Shown here piece by piece: positions 11,443-19,157 of a stretch of 20,320 nucleotides of DNA. Source of the DNA: a virus; IMG/VR virus record IMGVR_UViG_3300035698_002139, positions 1 through 20,320 of that record; one strand, given 5' to 3'. The position numbers and the translations under genes were made by a program. The number at the start of each line of letters is the position of its first letter. Positions within the stretch are counted from its first letter, which is position 1. Under the pieces are notes generated by a model. That model did not search any database. It was not told the origin of the DNA and saw nothing but the letters and a program-made list of their open reading frames with translations.

Positions 11443-13072
11443 AAATCTTGGTGCTTTAGGCCAGAGCTTCCAGCCTACAGTACAGTCATTATCAGTACCT
11501 CCCAGTGTCGGTGGCATTAACTCCGTAGATTCATACACGGCCATGCCGCCTACGGACTGTATATACACGTACAACCTCATGCCCAGTGAGTACGGCCTGG
11601 AGCTGCGTAGGGGCTATCTTGAGTACGCGATAAATGTGGGCACCACTGACGTTCGGGGCATGGTGCCGTACACCTCCCTGGACGCTTCAGGCGCTACGAG
11701 CAAGCTGTTTGCGGTCAACGCAGAGGGCATTTACGACGTAACCACGATTGGCACGGACAACCCCACCGCAGAGGTCACGTTTTCTGAGAGCGGTGACGAC
11801 GCAGGTTACGTGGTGTCTTGTGAGTTCAGTAACGACGCCAGTCTTCACTTTCTGTTCGTAGCTGATGAAGCTAACGGCATCTATCGATATGAAGATCTTA
11901 CGGAGACTTGGGCGCGGCCCAGCGGGTGGACGTATGACCCTGACGCAACTGGCCCTGTCGCCTTTCCTGTAGAAGACGTGGTGTTCGTAGCCGCCCACAA
12001 GCTGAGAATATGGGTCATACTACGTGGTAGTGACGACGCGTGGTACCTACCTGTCGCCAGTATTGCAGGACAGCTTGAGAAGTTTACGTTTGGTGCGAAG
12101 TTCGTAAACGGTGGTGACCTCGTCGGGGTGTACGACTGGACGCTAGATGGTGGTGACGGTGTAGACGACTACTTAGTGGCGCTCAGCCGTGGGGGTGACG
12201 TGGCGCTGTACCGAGGGTCGGACCCTGCGACTGCAGAGTGGACACTCGTAGGTACTTACTTCATAGGTGAGGTACCCAACAGTCGACGCGTGGTGGTTGA
12301 GCACGGGGCGGAGATGTACATACTGTCCACGTTTGGCCTTGCGTCATTGAGCTCGTTGCTTGGGGGCATCGCAGCGAGCGACCCTAGGGCTGGTCCATCA
12401 GCTAAAATCAACAAGTTTCTGCGGCGTGACGTTGGGCTTTACAAGCGGCTACGTCAGTGGTCCGTTAGAGTATTCCCAGCCGATGGATTTCTGCAAATAC
12501 TGGTTCCACCAAGACCTAGCGAACCTTCGATCCAGTACAACCAGAATTTGGTGACGCGGGCGTGGGGCATCTGGGAGGGCGTACCTTCCCTGAGCGCGGC
12601 TACTTTGAACGGGGAGTACTACCTCGGTGGGGCCGCCGGAAAAGTCTATCAGTACAACGGCTCTCTAGACAACATACAGCTTGGCGAGGAAGATTCTGGA
12701 GTTGCAATACCGTACAGAATACTCACTGCGTTTCAACAGCTTGAGAATTCCAGCACGTTTAAGCGTGTGGGCTTTCTACGAACAATGGGGCTGCTTAACC
12801 GCAACTCATCTTTCAAGACGCAGGTGGTTTACGACTATGAGATAGACGACCCCATCACCTCGCCTGGAGGTTCTGGGATAAGCGCGGAAGTGCTGTGGGA
12901 TGACGCCCTTTGGGACGCAGCTGATTGGGACTCCTCCGTAGAAGGGCTCAGCTTTCCCCGAGGGCAGCTTGGTATAGGTCGAATATTTGCGGTGCAAATG
13001 CGCGGTTCAGCAGACAACCGTATAATGGTTCTAGGCTGGGACGCCATGTACACTCGTGGAGGGCTTCTGTGA
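11429..13072 (+). CDS. P22 gp10-like DNA-stabilisation / tail hub protein (547 aa)
   Basis: It probably caps the connector, holds DNA in the head and provides the attachment hub for tail fibres. The protein is long and beta-rich, with repeated Tyr/Trp/Gly/Asp strands (LFAVNAEGIYDV, LFVADEANGIYRYEDL, DYLVALSRGGDVALYRGSD, EMYILSTFGLASLS, LNGEYYLGGAAGKVYQYNGS), as in a beta-propeller. The N-terminus has the typical SVGGINSVDSYTAMPPTDCIYTYNLMPSEYGLELRRGY, matching gp10-like proteins of podoviruses. It follows the adaptor gene with a 14-base overlap and has no strong Shine-Dalgarno sequence, so it probably depends on translational coupling. An alternative name is tail tubular protein B-like. Confidence 0.75.
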   Translation: MVYRRNLGALGQSFQPTVQSLSVPPSVGGINSVDSYTAMPPTDCIYTYNLMPSEYGLELRRGYLEYAINVGTTDVRGMVPYTSLDASGATSKLFAVNAEGIYDVTTIGTDNPTAEVTFSESGDDAGYVVSCEFSNDASLHFLFVADEANGIYRYEDLTETWARPSGWTYDPDATGPVAFPVEDVVFVAAHKLRIWVILRGSDDAWYLPVASIAGQLEKFTFGAKFVNGGDLVGVYDWTLDGGDGVDDYLVALSRGGDVALYRGSDPATAEWTLVGTYFIGEVPNSRRVVVEHGAEMYILSTFGLASLSSLLGGIAASDPRAGPSAKINKFLRRDVGLYKRLRQWSVRVFPADGFLQILVPPRPSEPSIQYNQNLVTRAWGIWEGVPSLSAATLNGEYYLGGAAGKVYQYNGSLDNIQLGEEDSGVAIPYRILTAFQQLENSSTFKRVGFLRTMGLLNRNSSFKTQVVYDYEIDDPITSPGGSGISAEVLWDDALWDAADWDSSVEGLSFPRGQLGIGRIFAVQMRGSADNRIMVLGWDAMYTRGGLL

Positions 13073-13509
13073 TAACGTACAAGCCCATGACTACTGCCGA
13101 AGAGTGGAAGTGGATGAAAGACCGCACTCACCTCATACTGTGTGAAGACACACAAGGAATCGTAGCTTATAATGGTGACAAGATCGCAGCCCTTTGTATC
13201 GGTGATAGCTTTGGTGTCGACTCTTGTAATCTACACCTTGCTGTTGACAACCCTTTGGCTATACGTCACAACTTGTTTACTGTTATCGCTGACCACTTTT
13301 TTGAAGCACTGGGTAGGAAGCGTTTTTTCGGGCTTGTACCGGACAACAATCACAAAGCGCTTAAGCTCAACAAGCACATAGGATTTCACGAAGTAGCCCG
13401 GATACCTGACACTATTCAGGCTGGGGTGGGCTATGTTATAATGCGGATGGACAAAGAAGATTGTAGGTGGCTGTCCAGCAACATAGAAAAAGAGAAGGAG
13501 GTAGCCTAA
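13069..13509 (+). CDS. GNAT-like acetyltransferase-fold virion-module protein (146 aa)
   Basis: The fold suggests an acetyltransferase, but activity is not shown. The start is GTG at 13069, overlapping the previous TGA as GTGA, with GGAGGG five bases upstream. A longer ATG reading from 12925 would run in another frame over the hub gene and has basic, non-family sequence there. The C-terminal half carries RFFGLVPDNNHKALKLNKHIGFHEVARIPD (about residues 85-114), the acetyl-CoA-side motif pattern of GNAT proteins (N-x-KA-x-x-L-x-x-K-x-GF). The N-terminal half has the usual beta hairpins (IVAYNGDKIAALCIGDSF). Similar small proteins occur in the virion gene block of T7-like and marine podoviruses, at a place like T7 gene 13. 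Confidence 0.72.
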   Translation: MITYKPMTTAEEWKWMKDRTHLILCEDTQGIVAYNGDKIAALCIGDSFGVDSCNLHLAVDNPLAIRHNLFTVIADHFFEALGRKRFFGLVPDNNHKALKLNKHIGFHEVARIPDTIQAGVGYVIMRMDKEDCRWLSSNIEKEKEVA

Positions 13510-14378
13510 TGAGCTTGCCGCAAGATTACAGCGTACAAGCCTATCTGGACTCTATCGGTTGGGATGGTGAGAAAGACCGTACAGGGCGCAACGCACAGTC
13601 TATAAGACATGAGCTGGGCGCTTTCGGCATAGATGGCGGCGGCTTTGGTTTTGATGAGAAGGCCGCGTTGGAGTACTTCAACAACCTCATGCCCACGCCT
13701 CAAGGCATCCCTATTGACAATAGAATGAGTCAAACGGGGACCCAAAGGTACGACACGCCAACGGGTGCGCCAGTAATAGATGACCCTGTGGGTAACGAGG
13801 GCGTAGACCTGACTGTACAGCCTGACAATTCAGGGTACGTCAAGCGAGAGTGGAGCCGTGGCACTAACTTCACACCTGGAGGGACAGAGGAAGACCCTTT
13901 TGAGCCAAGGGAAGGTGGCAGCCGTGAGTGGAATTGGGAGGGCTTTGGGAACAATGTAGCGCCTCCACTGCTCGGCGGTGGTGGCACTGACCCTAATGAC
14001 TACGCTTTTGACAAGTACGTGCCTGGACAAGACTCACCGTGGGGCATACCCGAAGTAGAGGGTGGCAATACGGACTTTTACCGCAACCAGTTTGTCAACC
14101 TTTTACGTGGTGAGCAGAACTTTCAAGACCAGCAACGCTCAGCACAAACAGCGAAGCAAGATGCCGCTGCCAACCCGCTACAGTCCATGACACCTGACTG
14201 GTCATGGGCTGACTTACCAGAAGTTGAGGTCATGGGCAACGGGTACGCTGCTCCGCTCGCAGGCGTAGGGTTCGGAGGGGATGACTTTGGGTACCAAGAC
14301 GCCCCCGCCATGCTCGGTGGTGGAGCTGGTTGGGGTAACTTTGGCGGCAGTCCAGCTGGTGGCTCGCAGCTTCTTTAG
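13509..14378 (+). CDS. Hypothetical Gly/Asp-rich virion-module protein (289 aa)
   Basis: Function not recognised. The start ATG overlaps the upstream TAA (TAATG) and has a strong AAGGAGG eight bases before it. An earlier ATG at 13467 is inside the preceding gene. The first 60 residues look folded (YSVQAYLDSIGWDGEKDRTGRNAQSIRHELGAFGIDGGGFGFDEKAALEYFNNLMP). The remainder is low-complexity, rich in Gly, Pro, Asp, Asn and Trp, with a short helical segment (TDFYRNQFVNLLRGEQNFQDQQRSAQTAKQDAAAN). No membrane segment is seen. Placement before three Ala/Gln-rich genes and after the hub suggests an internal or ejected virion protein. Codon use and composition do not separate it from its neighbours. Confidence 0.75.
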   Translation: MSLPQDYSVQAYLDSIGWDGEKDRTGRNAQSIRHELGAFGIDGGGFGFDEKAALEYFNNLMPTPQGIPIDNRMSQTGTQRYDTPTGAPVIDDPVGNEGVDLTVQPDNSGYVKREWSRGTNFTPGGTEEDPFEPREGGSREWNWEGFGNNVAPPLLGGGGTDPNDYAFDKYVPGQDSPWGIPEVEGGNTDFYRNQFVNLLRGEQNFQDQQRSAQTAKQDAAANPLQSMTPDWSWADLPEVEVMGNGYAAPLAGVGFGGDDFGYQDAPAMLGGGAGWGNFGGSPAGGSQLL

Positions 14379-14387
14379 GAGATAGAA

Positions 14388-16163
14388 ATGGGCGGTAAAT
14401 CAGACTCACCAGACTACCAAGGCGCAGCGGTTGCTCAGGGTGACGCTAACCGTGACGTAGTGCGGGACCAAACTTTTGCCAACAGGCCCGACCAGTACAG
14501 CCCGTTCGGCAGCACAACTTGGAACCCTAGCTCAACGGTAGACCCTTCTACCGGTGAGTCTACCACGGCGTGGGATCAGGTGACGTCACTCACACCTGAG
14601 CTTCAGAACATACTGAACAAGCAAGTCAGTATGCAGGGGGCGCGGACTGACTTAGCAGGTATGTTGACGGGTCGGCTTGGTGGTGAACTCGGTGCCCCTA
14701 TGGACTGGCGCGGCATTAGCCCGGCGGGCATTACACCTACGGGGCAGTTTACCCTGCCTGAGCAGCTACAACGCGCTCAAAACTACTCAGGTGCGCCGGG
14801 AGTGCAAGCCCCTACACAACAGGCGGGCATTAACACACAAGGCCTCAGCGGCATCAAAGCGCCCTCACAGCGAACGGATGTTGACGGTAACCCGCTTCCG
14901 GGCATCGGCGGACCACGGCAGTCAGGCGGCCTGAGCAATCAGGGGCTACAGGGGTTCAGCACCCCGCAGCAACAACTCTCTATTAGCAACCAAGGTCTGC
15001 AAGGTGTAGGTGACCCCACTCAGCAGCGACGTTTGAACTATTCAAACGCGCCAGAGGTTGGAGACCCTGAGCGGCTGCGCGCTAGAGCTGAAGACGCGTT
15101 GTTCAGCAAAGGCCAGAGTCGCTTACAGCCACAGTTTGACAGCAAGCGCCAGCAGCTAGAGATAAAGCTACGCAATCAGGGCATTGGCCCAGAGGACGCG
15201 GCTTGGAAGTCTCAGATGCAAAGCGTAGACCGCCAGGAAACTGACGCCTACGGACAGCTACAAGCCGACGCCATACGACAAGGCATGGGTGAGCAAGCGC
15301 AGCTATTCGGTCAGGACACTACACTCCGTAACATGAGCACCAGCGAGACTGATCGTCAAGGCAACTTCGCTAACAACGCTTCACGTAACCTGTACGACAT
15401 GGAAACGGGGCTACGTGGCCAGCAGTTCGGCGAGCGCCAAGCGATGGGCAACTTCACCAACAACGCGCTCACTAACCTTAACAGTATGGAGTCTGGTATA
15501 CGGGGACAGCAGTTCGGTGAACGACAAGCAATCGCTAACAACACCAACAGCCGTGAAGCCAACCTGTTCAACATGCAATCAGGCCTCCGTGGGCAAGCCT
15601 TCGGGGAGCAAATGGACACTGGCAGGTTTGGAAACGAGGCCAACCAGAACCTGTTCAACATACAGTCCAGCCTCCGTGGGCAGGGCTTCGGGGAACAACA
15701 GGCGCAGGCTAATTTCGGCAACTCTGCTCGACAAAACATATTCAACATGCAGGGCACGGCCAGAGACCGCGCCACGGGTGAAATGGACCGTTCGGCTGCG
15801 TTCGGTAACCAAGCGGCGGGGCAAGCCTTCTCACAGGCACAGTCTGCTAATCAGCAGAACTTCGGGCAGGCCATGCAACAGGCTAACCTCGCTAGTATGT
15901 TGCGACAGCAGGACATCTCTGAGAACATGCTCATGCGCAACCAGACGCTCAACGAGATTAACGCTGCCATGTCGGGTCAACAGGTCAACAGCCCACAGAT
16001 GCCTGGATTCCAAGGTGCGTCGGCCGCGCAGGCCGCGCCCATTTATCAGGGGGCTGTGGATCAGGGCAACTTTAACCAGATGAACTCACAAGGCTTGATG
16101 GGTGGCCTCACGGGTCTAACTAACGCGGGCATAAGTGCCTACACAGGAGGGCTGTTCGGATGA
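14388..16163 (+). CDS. Gln/Asn-rich repeat protein, probable internal virion/ejection protein (591 aa)
   Basis: It is probably packed in or ejected from the virion, but the role is inferred. GGAG lies seven bases before the ATG. Residues 130-230 contain about four 17-residue units of the type (S/T)NQGLQG-x-x-x-PxQQ. Residues 230-300 are a helical segment (RARAEDALFSKGQSRLQPQFDSKRQQLEIKLRNQGIGPEDAAW) of a kind seen in other podovirus structural proteins. Residues 326-499 are six tandem 29-residue units with the core NLFNMQSGLRGQxFGEQ, decaying at the end. The C-terminus is Gln/Met-rich and ends in a Gly/Leu hydrophobic tail (GLMGGLTGLTNAGISAYTGGLFG) that could touch membrane. The stop overlaps the next start (ATGA). 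Confidence 0.82.
   Translation: MGGKSDSPDYQGAAVAQGDANRDVVRDQTFANRPDQYSPFGSTTWNPSSTVDPSTGESTTAWDQVTSLTPELQNILNKQVSMQGARTDLAGMLTGRLGGELGAPMDWRGISPAGITPTGQFTLPEQLQRAQNYSGAPGVQAPTQQAGINTQGLSGIKAPSQRTDVDGNPLPGIGGPRQSGGLSNQGLQGFSTPQQQLSISNQGLQGVGDPTQQRRLNYSNAPEVGDPERLRARAEDALFSKGQSRLQPQFDSKRQQLEIKLRNQGIGPEDAAWKSQMQSVDRQETDAYGQLQADAIRQGMGEQAQLFGQDTTLRNMSTSETDRQGNFANNASRNLYDMETGLRGQQFGERQAMGNFTNNALTNLNSMESGIRGQQFGERQAIANNTNSREANLFNMQSGLRGQAFGEQMDTGRFGNEANQNLFNIQSSLRGQGFGEQQAQANFGNSARQNIFNMQGTARDRATGEMDRSAAFGNQAAGQAFSQAQSANQQNFGQAMQQANLASMLRQQDISENMLMRNQTLNEINAAMSGQQVNSPQMPGFQGASAAQAAPIYQGAVDQGNFNQMNSQGLMGGLTGLTNAGISAYTGGLFG
15363..15884 (+). repeat. Six tandem 29-residue (87-bp) repeats within the 591-aa gene
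   Basis: The units start at codons 326, 355, 384, 413, 442 and 471. The first four share N-(x)3-N-(A)-x-x-N-L-(x)2-M-(x)2-G-(L/I)-R-G-Q-x-F-G-E-(R/Q)-Q. The fifth retains NIFNMQG and GEM, and the sixth only the FGN and FGQ framework. DNA identity is moderate, so the array is old and diversified rather than a recent slippage product. The 29-residue period suggests a regular helical rod or solenoid. Confidence 0.85.
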
Positions 16164-16645
16164 TGCCACAAGAACCCACTAAAGATAAAGAGTACTACGC
16201 GTTTCTTAACCAGTTGATGCAGCAAGGTCAGGACCCTCAACAGTTCTCAGAGCCGGAATTGGCGGCGCTGTACCAAGACTACAAGGGCAAACGAGTTGAG
16301 ATAGGTAGACAGCGCCAGTTGGCAGACAGTATGCGTGGGCCGATGCAAGGCGGGCGTTCTGAGGGCGGAATATACAAGGCTCAGCACGGGCTGGAAGCGT
16401 TAGCTAATGTCGCCAACAACGCTGTCGGGGCCAAGATGGAGCAAAACGCTGCCGCTGAAGCCGAAACGCTAAACCAACAGGACGCTCTTGCGAGGCAAGC
16501 CAGCGCTCGGGCTATGGCACAGCAGCTACGGGGCGGCGGGCAGCCTATGGGCGCTCAGGCTGGCCCCGTAGCATCAGGTCAAGTTATGACCCCAGAGCAA
16601 AGGGCTATGATTGAGCGCCAGAGACGTGGGGTACACATGACATGA
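16160..16645 (+). CDS. Hypothetical Gln/Ala-rich virion-module protein (161 aa)
   Basis: Function not recognised. The start overlaps the previous stop as ATGA and the stop overlaps the next start likewise. The N-terminal 40 residues are helical with acidic and aromatic residues (KEYYAFLNQLMQQGQDPQQFSEPELAALYQDY). The middle (QHGLEALANVANNAVGAKMEQNAAAEAETLNQQDALARQASARAMAQQL) is a long Ala/Gln/Asn helix, and the C-terminus is Gly/Pro-rich and basic. No membrane segment or enzyme motif is seen. The size, composition and position resemble small internal virion proteins such as P22 gp7/gp16/gp20 or T7 gp14 class members by analogy only. Coupled translation with both neighbours suggests fixed stoichiometry. 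Confidence 0.75.
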   Translation: MMPQEPTKDKEYYAFLNQLMQQGQDPQQFSEPELAALYQDYKGKRVEIGRQRQLADSMRGPMQGGRSEGGIYKAQHGLEALANVANNAVGAKMEQNAAAEAETLNQQDALARQASARAMAQQLRGGGQPMGAQAGPVASGQVMTPEQRAMIERQRRGVHMT

Positions 16646-17814
16646 TAGACCAAGTGCCTAGAGATCCAAGGCTAGATTTCATGATGCAGATGGACCCTAC
16701 AGAGCTCTCTGGCCAACGCCAGAGGGCGGTAGCTGACCAGCTTCGTGGAATGGCTGGGACTGGGGCTATGTTGTCTACCAGTCAGATAGGCGAAGTGTCT
16801 GACATGGGGCAGGGGGCGGTGGAGAGCGCCTTTGCAGTCGGCGGGCGGATGGGTGAAGACCGCAGAGACCGTATTAACACTGAGTCACAAGAGCGGCTTA
16901 GTAAGTCCCTTGCGAAGGAGCGCGCTAAAGAGCGCGCTAAAGAGCGGCGTAACGCCGAGCAGTACCAGACGAGCATAGACAAAGGCTATTACATAGGGAC
17001 CTCACCAGAACGCGAAAAGCTGTCCTCTGGCGTGGACGAACTGGCGACTATTCGACGCCTCAAGCAGTCATGGGACCCTGCGTACGCGAACAACGGTGGT
17101 GCAGGTTTCTTGGCCCGCCTGGAGCAGAAAGGGTACACGTATGAGCCTGTAGCCACCGAGGCGGCTATGGACTTTTTGAAGTCTACCACTGATAGTTTGA
17201 CAGGTGGAAAAACTAACTTCAGTGGACCTGAATCATACGGGAAGGGTAGTTGGACCGCTCCTGACGGTAAGAAACTGACTGGCGAGCAAGTTGAAGACTT
17301 AAAAGCTGACTTCAACAACCGGAAGCAGCAGTGGTTCCGTGAGTACGACCGTGCGTGGAAGCTGCCACAGCGTCACAAGATGTTCGGTGCAACGCTCACA
17401 AGAAATGAGCAGGGCTCGTTTGAGGGTAGCAACATTAACCCCGGATCTACTTCTGAGCAAGTTGGCTTGTATCTGGATGAACTCCACAATTCTGTCGCTA
17501 ACGGAACCCAGCGGCTTCTTGATGACTACGAGTCCAGACGATGGAGCCCTGACTATATAGCTGAACGTCGTGACTTTTTGGTAGAGAACGCTCCCGAGGG
17601 CTGGGGGCAGCAAACTCAGCAGCCACAAGAGGTACAGCAAGCGCCTGAAGGTATACGACGCCCAGGATTAGAACGTGCTACAGGACGTGCGCCTGCCCCC
17701 GTCCCGCAGGGGGTTGACCCGTCTGAACTAGAAGAGCTCACAGAAGAGCAACGTGAATATTTGATGCAGCTATCTCCTAGAGAGCGTGAAGCTATTCTAG
17801 CTGGAGGTATGTAA
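16642..17814 (+). CDS. Hypothetical internal virion protein candidate (390 aa)
   Basis: Function not recognised. The start ATG overlaps the upstream TGA as ATGA. The N-terminal 75 residues are Met/Gln/Gly-rich. Residues 85-105 are a basic helix with three AKER units encoded by a 12-bp DNA repeat (16912-16947). The central part (about 130-300) contains LKQSWDPAYANNGGAGFLARLEQKGYTYEPVATEAAMDFLKSTTDSLTGG, a globular-looking section, and YDRAWKLPQRHKMFG. The C-terminus is Pro/Gln/Glu-rich and ends with a short helix (LEELTEEQREYLMQLSPREREAILAGGM). No transglycosylase or protease motif can be identified. Its context among Ala/Gln-rich genes suggests an ejection or capsid-internal protein. Confidence 0.78.
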   Translation: MIDQVPRDPRLDFMMQMDPTELSGQRQRAVADQLRGMAGTGAMLSTSQIGEVSDMGQGAVESAFAVGGRMGEDRRDRINTESQERLSKSLAKERAKERAKERRNAEQYQTSIDKGYYIGTSPEREKLSSGVDELATIRRLKQSWDPAYANNGGAGFLARLEQKGYTYEPVATEAAMDFLKSTTDSLTGGKTNFSGPESYGKGSWTAPDGKKLTGEQVEDLKADFNNRKQQWFREYDRAWKLPQRHKMFGATLTRNEQGSFEGSNINPGSTSEQVGLYLDELHNSVANGTQRLLDDYESRRWSPDYIAERRDFLVENAPEGWGQQTQQPQEVQQAPEGIRRPGLERATGRAPAPVPQGVDPSELEELTEEQREYLMQLSPREREAILAGGM

Positions 17815-17816
17815 CC

Positions 17817-19157
17817 GTGACACTAGCTGAACGCATAGAAGCCCACAAACAGCAGAAGCGCTACGACGCCGCCATGGCGTACGACGCTGAGCAGACGAAA
17901 GAAATGCTGGCGGGCGCAAATCCAACAGCAGACATGAGCACAGGGCAACGGCTGCTCGCAGGCGTTGGTCAGGGAATGCACAACATCGGCCGCAATGTGG
18001 GGAACATGGTTGGGCTGGTTGACGATGAGACTATAGCACGTCGTAAGAAGGAAGACGAGGCACTGCTAGACACGGGCGCGGGGGCGGTGGGGTCTTTTGC
18101 TGGAGAGATGGCGGCGCTGGCACCTATAAGCGCGCCCGCAGGGGCTGTATTGAAGGGCGCTAAGGCGCTCAAGAGCCTGCCTAAGCTACCCAAAGCGCTA
18201 GGGGCTAGGTTACCACGGGCTACGGGCGGTGGGGCCGCAGGGGCCGCCACAGCAGCCATAGAGGGTGGCCTAGCGGGGGCTGTTACCGCGAACCCTGGGG
18301 ACCGTATGGCGGGTGCCAAAGAGGGCGCTATCACGGGCGCTGTTTTGAACAAAACTTTAGGGTCGCTGGGCCGCAAATTCGGCAAGGGCTTTGATGAAAC
18401 CACCGCCGCTAAAGAGTTCGCAGACACCGTGGCGAGCACTGGAGCCCCACGGCCTAAGATACCCGTGGCGCAGTCTGCTTCTGGACGGCCTGTGAAGTAC
18501 CCTCATAAGAGCGTACTGTCAATGTTCCCGCTGGCACGGGGCGGCAGCATCAAAATGCAAGAAAAAGCTATGGAAGACTGGACTGAGGGCGTGTTACGAC
18601 GCGGCTTCAAAAAGGCGGTAGCGGAAGACGTCGTACCCTTGTTCCGAGAGACGGGAGACTTCGTAGCGGCTGTAGAGCGGGGCTTACAACTGACGGGTAA
18701 AAGCCCTAATCTTGCACAGAACCGTAAGGTGCTGGCTCAGGTGGCCAAGCGTATGACTAAGGGTGAGAAGTTAGACCCTAAAAAGCTGGACAACGTGGCC
18801 AAGAACTTGTACACTGAAAAAGGTAGCGCAAGGCCATTCTACAGCCTCACCAGCCCAGCTATTGAGGTCATGGGCGAGGCGCTAGAAGAGTCCACAGTGT
18901 CCGGCCGTAGAGCCTACAACAAGGGCGCATCCAAGATAGCAGACCTAGGTAAAACAGGACTAGGCGCAGCCATTATGACAGCCCCCGTCTACGCAGGTGC
19001 AATCGGGGGCCTACGCGTTGCCACCAGTGCGCCTGTCCAGAACTTTATGATGGGCCGCACGGCAGCTAACCGTGGCATCACAAACAGTATAGAATCTATT
19101 TACGCAGACGCGCTACGCAACACGCTGGCGACTAGGGAGAAGAAAGATGGCACGTGA
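17817..19157 (+). CDS. Gly/Ala-rich putative membrane-interacting ejection protein (446 aa)
   Basis: It is probably delivered with the DNA and interacts with host membrane, which is inferred. The start is GTG, with GGAGGT eight bases upstream and the previous stop three bases away. Residues 41-67 (STGQRLLAGVGQGMHNIGRNVGNMVGL) follow a pattern common in podovirus internal proteins. There are three small-residue hydrophobic stretches: about 86-118, about 136-158 (GGGAAGAATAAIEGGLAGAV) and 380-397 (TGLGAAIMTAPVYAGAIG). These look like glycine-zipper or pore-type segments rather than ordinary transmembrane helices. Between them lies a basic, helical region with many Lys. The 3' end overlaps the fibre gene by 11 bases. 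A tail-lysis activity is not indicated by any motif. Confidence 0.78.
   Translation: MTLAERIEAHKQQKRYDAAMAYDAEQTKEMLAGANPTADMSTGQRLLAGVGQGMHNIGRNVGNMVGLVDDETIARRKKEDEALLDTGAGAVGSFAGEMAALAPISAPAGAVLKGAKALKSLPKLPKALGARLPRATGGGAAGAATAAIEGGLAGAVTANPGDRMAGAKEGAITGAVLNKTLGSLGRKFGKGFDETTAAKEFADTVASTGAPRPKIPVAQSASGRPVKYPHKSVLSMFPLARGGSIKMQEKAMEDWTEGVLRRGFKKAVAEDVVPLFRETGDFVAAVERGLQLTGKSPNLAQNRKVLAQVAKRMTKGEKLDPKKLDNVAKNLYTEKGSARPFYSLTSPAIEVMGEALEESTVSGRRAYNKGASKIADLGKTGLGAAIMTAPVYAGAIGGLRVATSAPVQNFMMGRTAANRGITNSIESIYADALRNTLATREKKDGT

Noticed and set aside
12925-13068. N-terminal extension of the GNAT-like gene to an ATG at 12925
   Set aside because: The extra 48 residues are Arg-rich out-of-frame translation of the hub gene. 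The GTG at 13069 has GGAGGG and a GTGA overlap.
15415-16083. 222-codon forward frame inside the 591-aa gene
   Set aside because: It is an out-of-frame shadow kept open by the 87-bp repeats, with no ribosome site and Arg/Ser/Thr-rich nonsense content.
17969-18439. 156-codon minus-strand frame
   Set aside because: It is a reverse shadow of the Gly/Ala-rich coding region, and its Ala/Pro/Ser content follows from GC-rich codons.
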